DNA of 64,000 bases from Methylaequor sp045563055 (GCA_045563055.1 JBJKUR010000016.1:1-64000), one strand, 5' to 3'; counted from the first letter of the stretch, positions 48,081-56,852 are shown. Made by a program: numbers and translations. The notes: generated by a model from the letters alone, not told the origin.

Positions 48081-48144
48081 GAATAAAAAAATATAGTTAA
48101 ATATTTATATTCATTGTAAATAAAAGTTTTTTCAGGAATAAACA

Positions 48145-48981
48145 TTAAACTTTCGATAGAAAAATCAACATTACTTGTTGCTTGAAACTCCATTGTCCAT
48201 CTTTGATACAACTCTCTAGATACGGTCCGGTAATTGAATTTCTAAGCATTGCCTCAAGGTTGATTGTATCATCGAAGATACAACGTTGTAGGTATCCCTC
48301 AACTTGTAAAGATGCATTCTCTGATATTCCATTTTCGTAAATAATTTTCTCAACTCTGTAAGGGACACCAATTTCTTTTAACGTTTGTATAATTTGTTCA
48401 GCACTTGAGTACGGTTCTCCAAAACCACCCTTGAAGCCATTTAGATAATGCCTGTAAAAATTAAGGTAGTGAGAATTTTTACTTGCATGAGCAATGAAAC
48501 CTGATCCAGCCATCCCAAATATAAACCTCTTTAAGGCATCTTTAAGTTCTTCTTTGGGAACTGCATAAAGGGCATGTGTTGCCCAGATAATATCATATGC
48601 TCCTTGCTTACAAGTAAATTCTTGCAAAGTAGTTTCAAATTCGGAGCTAGCCTCTAGTGGTAACTGAAGAACTTTTCGTGCTTCTGAAATTGAAAATAAG
48701 GACGGATCAAGAAGTGCGTATTCAACTGGTAATATTTTTGCATCTGCTAATTTAGCGTATTGAAGAAGTGCTGATGGAAATTTACCTGAACCACAAGCAA
48801 CATCTAAAAGTTTTAGTCTACGTTTACCTACATTAACTTGATGCATTTCTAGCCATTTCTTCCAGTCAAATCTTTCTGCAAGATGTTTATAATCAATGGA
48901 AGCTAGGGTATAAAAATTCTCCATTTCATTGCGACTTGTCTCACTCCAATGTTCGCAACTTCTTGTAAATGTATCTTTCAT
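48145..48981 (-). CDS. SAM-dependent methyltransferase next to an MFS gene
   Basis: 278 residues with motif I KLLDVACGSGKFPSALL, motif II YALLDPS and a post-motif II YDIIWATHALYAVPKEEL. It is unrelated in detail to the methyltransferases of the dioxygenase operons. Slightly higher G+C and different codon use than neighbours suggest possible transfer. pqqA copy 2 lies 262 bp upstream on the same strand but is separated by a terminator. The substrate is unknown. Confidence 0.8.
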   Translation of the reverse strand: MKDTFTRSCEHWSETSRNEMENFYTLASIDYKHLAERFDWKKWLEMHQVNVGKRRLKLLDVACGSGKFPSALLQYAKLADAKILPVEYALLDPSLFSISEARKVLQLPLEASSEFETTLQEFTCKQGAYDIIWATHALYAVPKEELKDALKRFIFGMAGSGFIAHASKNSHYLNFYRHYLNGFKGGFGEPYSSAEQIIQTLKEIGVPYRVEKIIYENGISENASLQVEGYLQRCIFDDTINLEAMLRNSITGPYLESCIKDGQWSFKQQVMLIFLSKV

Positions 48982-49078
48982 ATGTTTGACCTTAAAAATC
49001 TATCTAATCTAATTTTGGTGATGGTAACCTGTTATTTGAACTTAGACAACTCTATGGATCAATATATTTATAAAGAAA

Positions 49079-49170
49079 GATAATGTTGATAAGAAATTAC
49101 AAAATTCGAGGCTATAAAGGTTTCGGATTTTGGTGATTCTGATTAGTGACGGAGAGACAGAGGAAAGCCA
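49079..49170. repeat. Dispersed intergenic repeat, copy A
   Basis: Shares ATTACAAAATT-x-AGGCTATAAAG, a GGA-rich middle and GGAGAGACAG-x-GGAAAG with copies at 54881-54976 and 57575-57670. It sits directly next to the pqqA copy 2 terminator. Non-coding; function unknown. Confidence 0.6.
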
Positions 49171-49184
49171 GGATTAATTTAGGC

Positions 49185-49211
49185 AAAAAAAAACCTGACT
49201 ACTTAGCCAGG
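49185..49211 (-). terminator. Rho-independent terminator of pqqA copy 2
   Basis: CCTGGC/GTCAGG stem (one G-T pair, six-base loop, 49194-49211) with nine T following on the minus strand. It is the counterpart of the terminator after pqqA copy 1. Confidence 0.82.
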
Positions 49212-49242
49212 CTTTTATAAAATTAATCTAAATAGATCGAAA

Positions 49243-49320
49243 CTACTTCTCAGCGCAAGCGTAAGAATTGATTTCAAGACCAACAGAGATTTCAGAAATC
49301 ATTGGTTTTGTCCAAGCCAT
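49243..49320 (-). CDS. pqqA: PqqA precursor peptide, copy 2 (orphan)
   Basis: Encodes the same 25 residues as the gene at 34807-34884, including the cross-link pair in E-INS-Y. It differs only at four synonymous third positions and in the stop codon (TAG). An excellent AAGGAG site lies seven bases before the ATG. It is followed by its own terminator, then by a methyltransferase-MFS gene pair. No PQQ biosynthesis enzymes are nearby, so the peptide must be processed by PqqBCDE encoded elsewhere. Multiple unlinked pqqA genes are known in some methylotrophs and may raise precursor supply. Confidence 0.88.
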   Translation of the reverse strand: MAWTKPMISEISVGLEINSYACAEK

Positions 49321-49448
49321 TGTGTACTCCTTAAGTAAAAATTAATATAATTAATACCTTTATATAACTAATTTATTAACCAACTCTGAGGTTGTTATTC
49401 ATATAACGTTAATCTTTTAATAGAAAATCATGAATAGTGATTTTAAAT

Positions 49449-49527
49449 GGTAAAATTATAAAATTGAATTTCTAAAGGTTTGGAATTCGTGGTCTCTAGA
49501 AGATGATGAAGGTGCAGGGAAGGGGAT
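49449..49527. repeat. Dispersed intergenic repeat, copy B (diverged)
   Basis: TAAAATTATAAAATT-x-AA, TCTAAAGGTTTGGAATTCGT and GTGCAGGGAAGGGG follow the order of the other copies but with more changes. It lies upstream of pqqA copy 2, so that gene is flanked by two copies. Confidence 0.45.
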
Positions 49528-49622
49528 TTTACTATTATTTCAAATTAGTACATTTAATATATGAATATACTTTGTTCACATAATAAATTTGATAAATACA
49601 ATTAAATGAATACATTTATATT

Positions 49623-50048
49623 ATGATAAATACAGAATTGAGAAAATTAAATGAAAACCTACCTGAATTCAAAGGATCTAATTGGTTAATCAGAATTCCA
49701 TTAGCTATTGTTTTTATTCAGCAAGGAATGAGCAAAATACCATTTGACCCCTCCACAGCTGAAGCTTATGGATTGTCTTTAATTACTTGGTTTATAGTTA
49801 TAATAAGTGAATTATTAGCTGGTTTTGGTCTGCTATTCGGTGGAATTTTAAGATCATTGGGAATTTTAAGTCTAATTGGTGATTTGTTAACAAGGTTTTC
49901 AGGAACCATTATGGTTTGTATAATAACCGGTGTCATAATTGTAAGCAATCCTGATAGTTTTGTTGAAGTTCTGTTATATGACCATATTCATGTCATGTTA
50001 TATTGTGGTGGTTTGTTCTTTGCTTTAAGGGGTAATAGAGCAAAGTAA
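49623..50048 (+). CDS. DoxX-family membrane protein
   Basis: 141 residues with four helices. It has the DoxX pattern WLIRIPLAIVFIQQGMSKIP followed by ELLAGFGLLFGGILRSLGILSLIGDL. DoxX proteins are small integral membrane proteins linked to respiratory or redox functions in some species. The next gene is an NDH-2-like dehydrogenase 50 bp downstream on the same strand, so a shared respiratory role is plausible. Confidence 0.82.
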   Translation: MINTELRKLNENLPEFKGSNWLIRIPLAIVFIQQGMSKIPFDPSTAEAYGLSLITWFIVIISELLAGFGLLFGGILRSLGILSLIGDLLTRFSGTIMVCIITGVIIVSNPDSFVEVLLYDHIHVMLYCGGLFFALRGNRAK

Positions 50049-50098
50049 CTTTAATCTTCAGATAATCTTAAAATATTAATTTTAAATTTAGGTAACTT

Positions 50099-51704
50099 AT
50101 GAGTAAAATTTTAATTCTTGGTGGTGGATTTGGGGGAATATATTGCGCTAAAAGACTACAAAAGATTAAATTAAATTCATTTGATATCGAATTAGTTAGT
50201 GATACCAATTATTTTGTATTTCAGCCTTTATTACCTGAAGTAGCCTCAGGAACTATATCTGCATCTGATGCAGTAACTCCAATAAGACAAATGCTAGATT
50301 CTGTTAAATTTAGGAAGGCTGAGGTTAATAAAATTGATTTAAAAAAAAAAAGAGTTGGAATTATTCAAGGTTTTAGAAAACGTCAACACTATATATCTTA
50401 TGACCATCTCATAATCGCTCTTGGTCAAGAGAGCAATTTAAAAATTATTCCGGGTCTAAAGAATAATTCTATGACAATGAAAAATTTAAAAGACGCATAC
50501 AATATTAGAAATCATATCATTCAATGCTTAGAACTAGCTGATGTAACAAAAGATTATGAGCTTAAAAAAAGATTGTTAAGTTTTGTTGTAGTTGGTGGAG
50601 GATTTTCAGGAGTTGAAACCACAGGTGAATTAAAAGAAATGACTGACAGACTTCTTAAATATTATAAGAATATTGAAAAATCAGAAATACATTTTCATAT
50701 AATTGAGCTTTCTAATCAACTTCTCCCAGAATTTGATAAAAAAATGAGCTCTTACATATTAAATACTTTTAAAAAACAAAAAATTAATGTGCATTTAAAT
50801 AAAGGCCTAAAAGAAGTAACATCTTTGAAAGTTTATTTATCAAATAAAAAATCTATAGCAACAAATACTGTTATTTCAACAATTGGCTCAACAGTTTCAG
50901 ATTTAATTAGAAAAAGTAATCTTCCACTTAAAAATGAAAAAATAGTCACTAACGAATTTTTAGAAGTAATAGATAATAATAATGTTTGGGCATTAGGTGA
51001 TTGTGCTCTCGTACCTTATAATCCAAGTGATAAATCTAAAAATTCTCCTCCAACAGCCCAATTTGCTGTTAAACAAGCCAAAATATTAGCAAAAAATATT
51101 GTATTAAAAACTTTAAATAGGAATCTTAGAAGTTTTAATTATAAGTCAAAAGGATCACTGGCTTCACTTGGTTCAAAAATTGGTATTGGAAAAATTTATT
51201 CTATTAGAGTCAAAGGGTTATTAGCGTGGATTATTTGGAGAACCTTTTATCTTTCATTTTTACCCTCAACACCAACTAAGATAAGAGTTCTAATTGGGTG
51301 GTTACTAGAATTTTTTATTCCCAGAAATGCAGTGTTAACAGATGCTATAAACAAAAATTCTTTTGAATTTAAAAATTATAAGAAAAATGATGTTGTTTTT
51401 ACTGAAGGTATGATTGCAGATGGGTTTTATATAGTTCAGAGTGGAAAATTTAAAAATACCTATAAAAAAAACAGAAGATGGGAGAGTTTTTAAAAAAATC
51501 TACAATAAAGGAGATCATTTTGGTTCGAGAGTAATCCTTCAAGGTGGCAGAAGAACTGGAAATATAACTGCGTTGAAAGACTCAGAGGTTTTAAAAATTG
51601 ATATAGAAAGCTTTAAACTAATGGCTTCTAATCTTCCAGCACTAAAAAGATATTTCGGTGATTATTTACCAAAAAATTTTAATAATCTTAAATTAAGAAA
51701 TTGA
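50099..51704 (+). pseudogene. NDH-2-like NADH dehydrogenase fused to a cyclic-nucleotide-binding domain, frameshifted
   Basis: The first about 420 residues are a type II NADH:quinone oxidoreductase: FAD motif GGGFGGIYCAK at the start, NAD motif VVVGGGFSGVETTGEL, and LGDCALVP then PPTAQFAVKQAKILAKN. After a short linker a cNMP-binding domain begins (FKNYKKNDVVFTEGMIADGFYIVQSG). There the frame breaks in an 8-A run (51464-51471). With seven A it continues as YKKTEDGRVFKKIYNKGDHFG and on to the stop at 51704, giving 534 residues. The membrane-bound dehydrogenase would thus carry its own regulatory sensor. Sequence error, slippage or inactivation are all possible. Confidence 0.85.
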
Positions 51705-51824
51705 AAAAAATAAATAGATATTTACATATATTATAGTTAATATTTTGATAATTAATAATAAACCGAATTTTAAGCCCTATTTACATATTATATTTATTTA
51801 GTAATATGTGAATGTTTTGTATAA

Positions 51825-53150
51825 ATGGAAAAAATAGATGTAGTCATAATTGGCGCTGGAATTGCTGGAATTGCTTCCGCATATTATTTACAAAAGAACT
51901 TTCCAAATCTTAAATTTAAAATAATAGAGTCAAGAACTAGTGTAGGTGGTACTTGGGATCAAATGAACTTCCCTGGCGTACGTGCAGATAACGATATGTA
52001 CACCTATGGATTTAGTTTTGACTCATGGAAAGGGTCCATAATAGGTGATGGTCGCGAGATTAAGAATTATCTGAATAAGGTTACAGAAAAATTTAGTATT
52101 AAAAAATATATTTTATTTGATACCGAAGTCATATCTTTAAGTTGGAAAGATAATAAATGGATTATAAAAACCGATTCTAACAAATTTACTAGCCAATATG
52201 TTATTTGTTGCACTGGATCCAGAGATCGCAAAAATCCACATTTACCAAAGTTTAAAAATCAAAAACAATATCAAGGAAAAATTGTTCACACCCAAGCTTG
52301 GGGAAATACAAATTTTAAGAATAAAAATGTAACTATTGTTGGAAGTGGATGTACCGCTATAACAATGGCACCTTCAATAATTAAAGATGCAAAAAAAGTC
52401 ACATTAATTCAGCGAAGCCCTGCTTGGATAATAAACATTGATAGTCAGGAAAAATCAACACGAAGTTACAAGACATTTCAAGTTTTGTGGGATTATTTTT
52501 CAAGTAGGGTTTTTAAAAATTTTCAAAGAAAAAAAATGATATCCAGTAATACTTATTACAATGAAACCACTACTCCCTCATATGACTATTGGGATCAACG
52601 GCCAGCAAGTAGTTTAGATAATGATTATTTTTTATCTGTAAAGTCAGAAAAAGTAACTATAGTTCGTCAAGGAATTAGTAATTGGGAAAGAACCGGAGTA
52701 AGGTTAAAAAATGGAAAGGTTGTCAAAAGTGATATTACAATCATGGCCACGGGAGGTAATTCACAATTATTAGGAGGAATTGATATCTTTATTGACAATA
52801 AAAAAATAAATATCAATGACACTAGTTGGTATAGAGGAATGATGTTTAGTGGAATACCAAATCTCTTTGCTCATGCAGGATACATTAATTTTAGTTGGAC
52901 AGCTAGATGTGAAATAGTTAGCAAACGTATTTGTAGAACAATAGATTATATAAAGAAAAAGAAATTTCTTAGTTGTACCCCAAAATATATGGGCGAAAAA
53001 ACAGAGCCATCAATCCAAGCAAATTATATTTTGCGAGCAATGGACCAATTTCCTAACAGGACCTATAAGTTTTATCAAAATTATATTATAGAATATATAA
53101 GTTTTAAATTTACAAAAATTAACGATGGAGCATTAGATTTCTCGAAATGA
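51825..53150 (+). CDS. Flavin-containing monooxygenase (BVMO/FMO type), copy 1
   Basis: 441 residues. FAD motif GAGIAGIASAYYL, GGTWDQMNFPGVRADNDMYTYGF, a BVMO-like fingerprint YQGKIVHTQAW (Phe to Tyr at the first position) and the NADPH motif VGSGCTAITMAPSI. Such enzymes insert oxygen into ketones or oxidise N and S atoms. The protein is shorter than typical Baeyer-Villiger enzymes. A MetY-like PLP enzyme follows 16 bp downstream. Copy 2 at 57817 differs at 13 of the first 102 residues by my count. The substrate is unknown; an organosulfur compound is an inference from the partner. Confidence 0.85.
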   Translation: MEKIDVVIIGAGIAGIASAYYLQKNFPNLKFKIIESRTSVGGTWDQMNFPGVRADNDMYTYGFSFDSWKGSIIGDGREIKNYLNKVTEKFSIKKYILFDTEVISLSWKDNKWIIKTDSNKFTSQYVICCTGSRDRKNPHLPKFKNQKQYQGKIVHTQAWGNTNFKNKNVTIVGSGCTAITMAPSIIKDAKKVTLIQRSPAWIINIDSQEKSTRSYKTFQVLWDYFSSRVFKNFQRKKMISSNTYYNETTTPSYDYWDQRPASSLDNDYFLSVKSEKVTIVRQGISNWERTGVRLKNGKVVKSDITIMATGGNSQLLGGIDIFIDNKKININDTSWYRGMMFSGIPNLFAHAGYINFSWTARCEIVSKRICRTIDYIKKKKFLSCTPKYMGEKTEPSIQANYILRAMDQFPNRTYKFYQNYIIEYISFKFTKINDGALDFSK

Positions 53151-53166
53151 AAATGGGACTATAAAT

Positions 53167-54447
53167 ATGAAACTAGAATCAATTGCTCTTCATCATGGTT
53201 ATGATTCCGATAAAAATGACCAAAAATCAGCTACAACCCCAATTTATCAGACTTCAGGATTTACTATTGACAACACACAACATGGAGCAGATTTATTTGA
53301 CCTCAAGGTTGAGGGAAACATTTATTCCAGAATAGGCAACCCTACAAATGACGTGCTCGAAAAAAGAGTTGCAGAAATGGAAGGTGGGATTGCTGCTCTA
53401 TCTTTGGCCTCTGGAATGGCGGCAATCACTTATGCTATTCAAACTATTACGAGGTCCGGAGATAATATTGTAAGTACAAATCAATTATATGGAGGAACAT
53501 ATAACTGTTTCACTCATAGTTTCCCAAAGCAAGGGATAAAAGTTAAAATGGTTGACGGAGAAGATTATAAAGGAATTGATGAAGCAATTGATGAAAAAAC
53601 TAAAGCTTTATATTGCGAGTCAATTGGGAATCCTTTTGGTAATATTATCGATATAAAAAGGTTTGCAGAAATTGCTCACAAACATGGTATCCCATTAATT
53701 GTAGATAATACAGTGGCGACACCATACTTATGCAGGCCTATTGATTTTGGAGCAGACATTGTTATCCACTCATTAACAAAATACATAGATGGGCATGGTG
53801 CTACTATTGGAGGAATTATTGTTGATTCGGGCAAATTTGAATGGGCCAAACAACCAAAAAAATATCCTATGCTAAATGAACCAGATCCCTCTTATCACGG
53901 AATTAAATATACTGAAAAGTTTGGGCCAGCCGCATTTATTGGTTGTTGCAGGGTTGTTCCTTTAAGAGAAACAGGAGCTTGTCTATCACCTAATAATGCA
54001 TACATAATAATGTTGGGTCTTGAATCATTGGGTGTAAGAATGGAAAGACATTGCAAAAATGCACTTGAGCTTGCTAAATATTTAGATGGTCACGAAAGTG
54101 TTAAATGGGTTAATTATGCTGGCCTACCTAACGATAAATATCATGATATTTGTAAAAGAATTACCAATGGTCAAGCATCTGGTATTATTAGTTTTGGTAT
54201 TAAAGGTGGAAAAGATTCAGGTGCTAAGTTTATTGATGCACTTCAGATGATTTTAAGGGTACTTAGTATGGGTGATGCCAAATCACTTGCATGTCATCCA
54301 GCGTCAACATTACATAGACAATTGACTCCTGAACAAAAGGTCTTAGCAGGGGTAAGTGAAGACTTGATTAGAATTTCTGTTGGTATAGAACATATTGATG
54401 ATATCATTAATGATGTTAAACAAGCAATTGAGGCTTCAAAAAAATAA
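53167..54447 (+). CDS. metY: O-acetylhomoserine sulfhydrylase-like PLP enzyme, copy 1
   Basis: 426 residues of the Cys/Met-metabolism PLP family. Markers are the start HHGYDSDKNDQKSATTPIYQT, cofactor region LASGMAAITYAIQT, VDNTVATPYLCRP and the PLP lysine in HSLTKYIDGHGATIGG. A late LRVLSMGDAKSLACHPAST completes it. Length and the long insert match MetY (about 430), not MetB/MetC (about 385). MetY joins O-acetylhomoserine with sulfide or methanethiol to give homocysteine or methionine. It is operonic with the monooxygenase. Confidence 0.88.
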   Translation: MKLESIALHHGYDSDKNDQKSATTPIYQTSGFTIDNTQHGADLFDLKVEGNIYSRIGNPTNDVLEKRVAEMEGGIAALSLASGMAAITYAIQTITRSGDNIVSTNQLYGGTYNCFTHSFPKQGIKVKMVDGEDYKGIDEAIDEKTKALYCESIGNPFGNIIDIKRFAEIAHKHGIPLIVDNTVATPYLCRPIDFGADIVIHSLTKYIDGHGATIGGIIVDSGKFEWAKQPKKYPMLNEPDPSYHGIKYTEKFGPAAFIGCCRVVPLRETGACLSPNNAYIIMLGLESLGVRMERHCKNALELAKYLDGHESVKWVNYAGLPNDKYHDICKRITNGQASGIISFGIKGGKDSGAKFIDALQMILRVLSMGDAKSLACHPASTLHRQLTPEQKVLAGVSEDLIRISVGIEHIDDIINDVKQAIEASKK

Positions 54448-54667
54448 TTAATTTTTGAAATTATTCGCAATAATTTTTTTAGTTAAACACTGAAAATAAA
54501 ATAAGCCAGGGTATTTTTGCCTTCCCCATATAAAAATAAATACGGTAGTGGTATCTTTATAGGTATAAAATTTAGATATAAAAAGGCAATTTAAAGCCAT
54601 TATAAGCACGGAAATCATAGGGATAGAGTTGGTGGCAGACGCGAAGAAAATTTGATTTATATTTAGG

Positions 54668-54694
54668 AAAAAAAAACCTGACAGAAAGTCAGGT
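54668..54694 (-). terminator. pqqA-type terminator without a pqqA
   Basis: ACCTGAC/GTCAGGT stem (7 bp, loop AGAAA) followed on the minus strand by nine T. It shares ATTTAGG-x-A9-CCTGAC with the terminator of pqqA copy 2. The expected gene position holds only AT-rich sequence. Confidence 0.7.
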
Positions 54695-54880
54695 TAATAT
54701 CATTATATTTTTTCAGATTATTAAATTCTAATGCATTTGTCAAACTATTTTTGTTAAGTTACTGATATCATTTAGTTATTTTTTTCAAAAACTATAAATT
54801 ATATAGCCCATAAAACGGTTGCCAACTAAATACCTTTATCCATAACCAATATGCACAATAACATTAACAATTTCTTGAAG

Positions 54881-54976
54881 GGTAATCTTGGGAGTAAATC
54901 ACAAAATCAAGGCTCTAAAGATTTGGGAATCTATGGCTTTCAGGTAGTGGAAGAGAGACAGGGAAAAGAACAGATT
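54881..54976. repeat. Dispersed intergenic repeat, copy C
   Basis: GGTAATCTTGGGAGTAAA, CACAAAATCAAGGCTCTAAAG and AGAGAGACAGGGAAAAG are shared in order with copy E (57575-57670) and partly with copies A, B and D. Non-coding on both strands as far as visible. Confidence 0.65.
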
Positions 54977-55033
54977 AAGATTTAAAGTTATAAATATAAT
55001 AGCAAAAATAAATTAATACATTAGATAATTTAT

Positions 55034-55708
55034 ATGACAATTTTGGTTATATTTTTTTTAATAAGTTTTATTCCTGTTTTCTGGGTTAACTATGTATTTA
55101 AGAAAAATGATATAATTTTGCCAAATATGCCCTTTACTGCATATGAATTTGGTGAAGAGATTATTAAAGAATTGAAATTAAAAAATGTTATTATCGAAAA
55201 AACTTTAATTGGTGATCATTACGATTTAGTTGAAAAAAAAGTTAAGGTGCATGAAGATCGTTTCAAAAGGAAAAGCTTAACTTCAATAAGTATTATATGT
55301 CACGAGATAGGTCATGCAATTCAACACGCGCAAAATTATTCGCCTTTAATTACAAGAACTAAACTTGTGAAAAACACTCAATGGATAAACAAAATAAGTA
55401 TGGCAATTATTTACGTTGGATTCCCTTTGATTTTTGCCACAGGATTTTTATCGCTTATAAAACTCTGTGCTTTATTAATACTGCTAAGTACATTAATTGG
55501 AGTAATTATTCACCTGATTACACTTGAAGTAGAATTAGATGCTAGTTTTAATAGAGCCTTCCCAATAATTAAAAAGAAAATACCAAAAGCATATCACAAT
55601 TCCTGTCGTTCTGTTCTCAGAGCAGCAGCTTTCACGTATATTGTTGGTGTATTTAAAAATTTGATTTCTTTACGTATGATATGGACAGTTTTATCTAAAT
55701 TAAGATAG
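55034..55708 (+). CDS. Zinc metallopeptidase, YugP-like
   Basis: 224 residues. An N-terminal helix is followed by the zinc motif SIICHEIGHAIQHAQNYSP, two central membrane helices (IYVGFPLIFATGFLSLIKLCALLILL) and a distal glutamate region LEVELDASFNRAFPI. This matches the neutral zinc metallopeptidase family PF04298 (YugP). It is an inner-membrane protein of poorly known role. Its stop codon directly abuts repeat copy D. No partner gene is obvious. Confidence 0.87.
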   Translation: MTILVIFFLISFIPVFWVNYVFKKNDIILPNMPFTAYEFGEEIIKELKLKNVIIEKTLIGDHYDLVEKKVKVHEDRFKRKSLTSISIICHEIGHAIQHAQNYSPLITRTKLVKNTQWINKISMAIIYVGFPLIFATGFLSLIKLCALLILLSTLIGVIIHLITLEVELDASFNRAFPIIKKKIPKAYHNSCRSVLRAAAFTYIVGVFKNLISLRMIWTVLSKLR

Positions 55709-55735
55709 GGGCAAAGAGACAGGGAAAAGGCCAGC
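55707..55735. repeat. Dispersed intergenic repeat, copy D (3' part only)
   Basis: GCAAAGAGACAGGGAAAAGG immediately after the metallopeptidase stop equals the right end of copy C; the left part is missing. Confidence 0.5.
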
Positions 55736-55783
55736 TCAGAACTATTACTTGAAAATACTATATAAATTAATTAGATATTAAAT

Positions 55784-56131
55784 ATGAGATTATGTAAATT
55801 TTTCATAATAACTTTATCAATTACCAGTTTGTTTTACACCTCAGTATCAAGCAATTCAATTTTATTTTGCAAAGAAAAGCATGGTTTTGAAAAACTAGTT
55901 AATAAAAACTTTCATGATGATAAGTCATCTTGTCATACTGATATCAAAGATAGAATGAAAAAAAAATTTTGTACTGAGTGTGACTGTTATTTAACCCAAG
56001 TTTTATCGAATATATCTTATGAAAATTCAAACATTAATATTTTTAAAAATAATTTTGATGATTTTTTAATCAGTTATCACTCAATAAATTATAAAGTTAA
56101 AGATCCTCCGCCAAAGAATTACTCTTCGTAA
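55784..56131 (+). CDS. Small exported Cys-rich protein of a metal cassette
   Basis: 115 residues with a signal peptide (RLCKFFIITLSITSLFYTSVSS) and six cysteines in the mature part (including CHTD and CTECDC), ending in a polar DPPPKNYSS tail. The short length, export signal, CxxCxC motif and PPP end resemble DUF2946-like proteins that precede metal-transport genes. It is first in a four-gene run with an outer-membrane-like protein, an HMA protein and a MerT-like protein. Function unknown; metal binding is an inference. Confidence 0.65.
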   Translation: MRLCKFFIITLSITSLFYTSVSSNSILFCKEKHGFEKLVNKNFHDDKSSCHTDIKDRMKKKFCTECDCYLTQVLSNISYENSNINIFKNNFDDFLISYHSINYKVKDPPPKNYSS

Positions 56132-56193
56132 ATGTAAACCAAAGTGCAGAGAACAATAAGTTTTCTACAATAATAATTTATTAGGAGTAGGTA

Positions 56194-56841
56194 ATGCAAA
56201 AGTTACTTTTAAGTTTATTCATTTTTGCCGCTATATTTTTAACAAATACTGTTCAAACAAGACCAATTTCTTATCCAGGTGGATGGACATTAATGCAAAT
56301 GAATGATTTTAATAGGCATAGTGTCCATTCACATTACAGTCCTTCTGCAAGTTATTCACTTGGCTACAGAGGAGAATACTGGCGACAAAAAGAATGGCAA
56401 TTTCATGGCATACAATTTAATTATTTGATAAAAAGATTAAATACACCTCAATCACAGGCGAATTTTTATCTCAAAAATGCAGCAGGTTTAGCTTTAAGTG
56501 ATTATAAAAATCTTGAAAGTAAAATTGAACCAAGTCTGTTTTCAGGCATTTCATTAGACTGGGAGGATAGACAATATTATATCAGTTACGAAAACAGATT
56601 AAATTATAGTCCTACAATTAATAATATTTTCTTGCAAAAAGCTCGTGTTGGATTTGCTCCCTATATAGGAAAATATGGAGATTTGCATACATGGTTTATG
56701 TTTCAAGTTGAAAATATACCTAAATCCAAAGATAAGATAATTTACACACCTATGTTAAGACTTTTCAAAGGTGATTATCTTATGGAAGCTGGGCTAAGTA
56801 ATCATAGAGATTTTATGTTTAATTTTATAAAAAGATTTTAA
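56194..56841 (+). CDS. Exported beta-rich protein of a metal cassette
   Basis: 215 residues with a signal peptide (QKLLLSLFIFAAIFLTNTVQT) and alternating aromatic strands (SYSLGYRGEYWRQKEWQF, GISLDWEDRQYYISYENRLNY) ending in Phe (FNFIKRF). The C-terminal Phe and strand pattern fit a small outer-membrane barrel or periplasmic beta protein. An N-terminal GGWTLMQMNDFNRHSVHSHYSPS is His/Met-rich, possibly metal-binding. GGAGTAGG lies before the ATG. No named family is recognised. Confidence 0.7.
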   Translation: MQKLLLSLFIFAAIFLTNTVQTRPISYPGGWTLMQMNDFNRHSVHSHYSPSASYSLGYRGEYWRQKEWQFHGIQFNYLIKRLNTPQSQANFYLKNAAGLALSDYKNLESKIEPSLFSGISLDWEDRQYYISYENRLNYSPTINNIFLQKARVGFAPYIGKYGDLHTWFMFQVENIPKSKDKIIYTPMLRLFKGDYLMEAGLSNHRDFMFNFIKRF

Positions 56842-56852
56842 GGAGAACAAAA

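Larger units (their letters stand above)
51713..54520 (+). repeat. Duplicated segment, copy 1 (leader plus monooxygenase-MetY operon)
   Basis: Matches 57700-60510 from the leader (AGATATTTACAT-x-TATTATA, then AGTAATATGTGAAT before the ATG) to about 70 bp after the second stop (TTAGTTAAACACT). The copies differ at many silent sites, so this is not an assembly artefact. Confidence 0.85.
54448..55033. other. Intergenic region with pqqA-like terminator remnant and a dispersed repeat
   Basis: No gene longer than about 25 codons with a ribosome binding site was found. It contains the terminator at 54668-54694, a promoter-like AATACCTTTAT also found upstream of pqqA copy 2, and repeat copy C. No PqqA peptide can be read on the minus strand between the terminator and that element. 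Confidence 0.6.
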
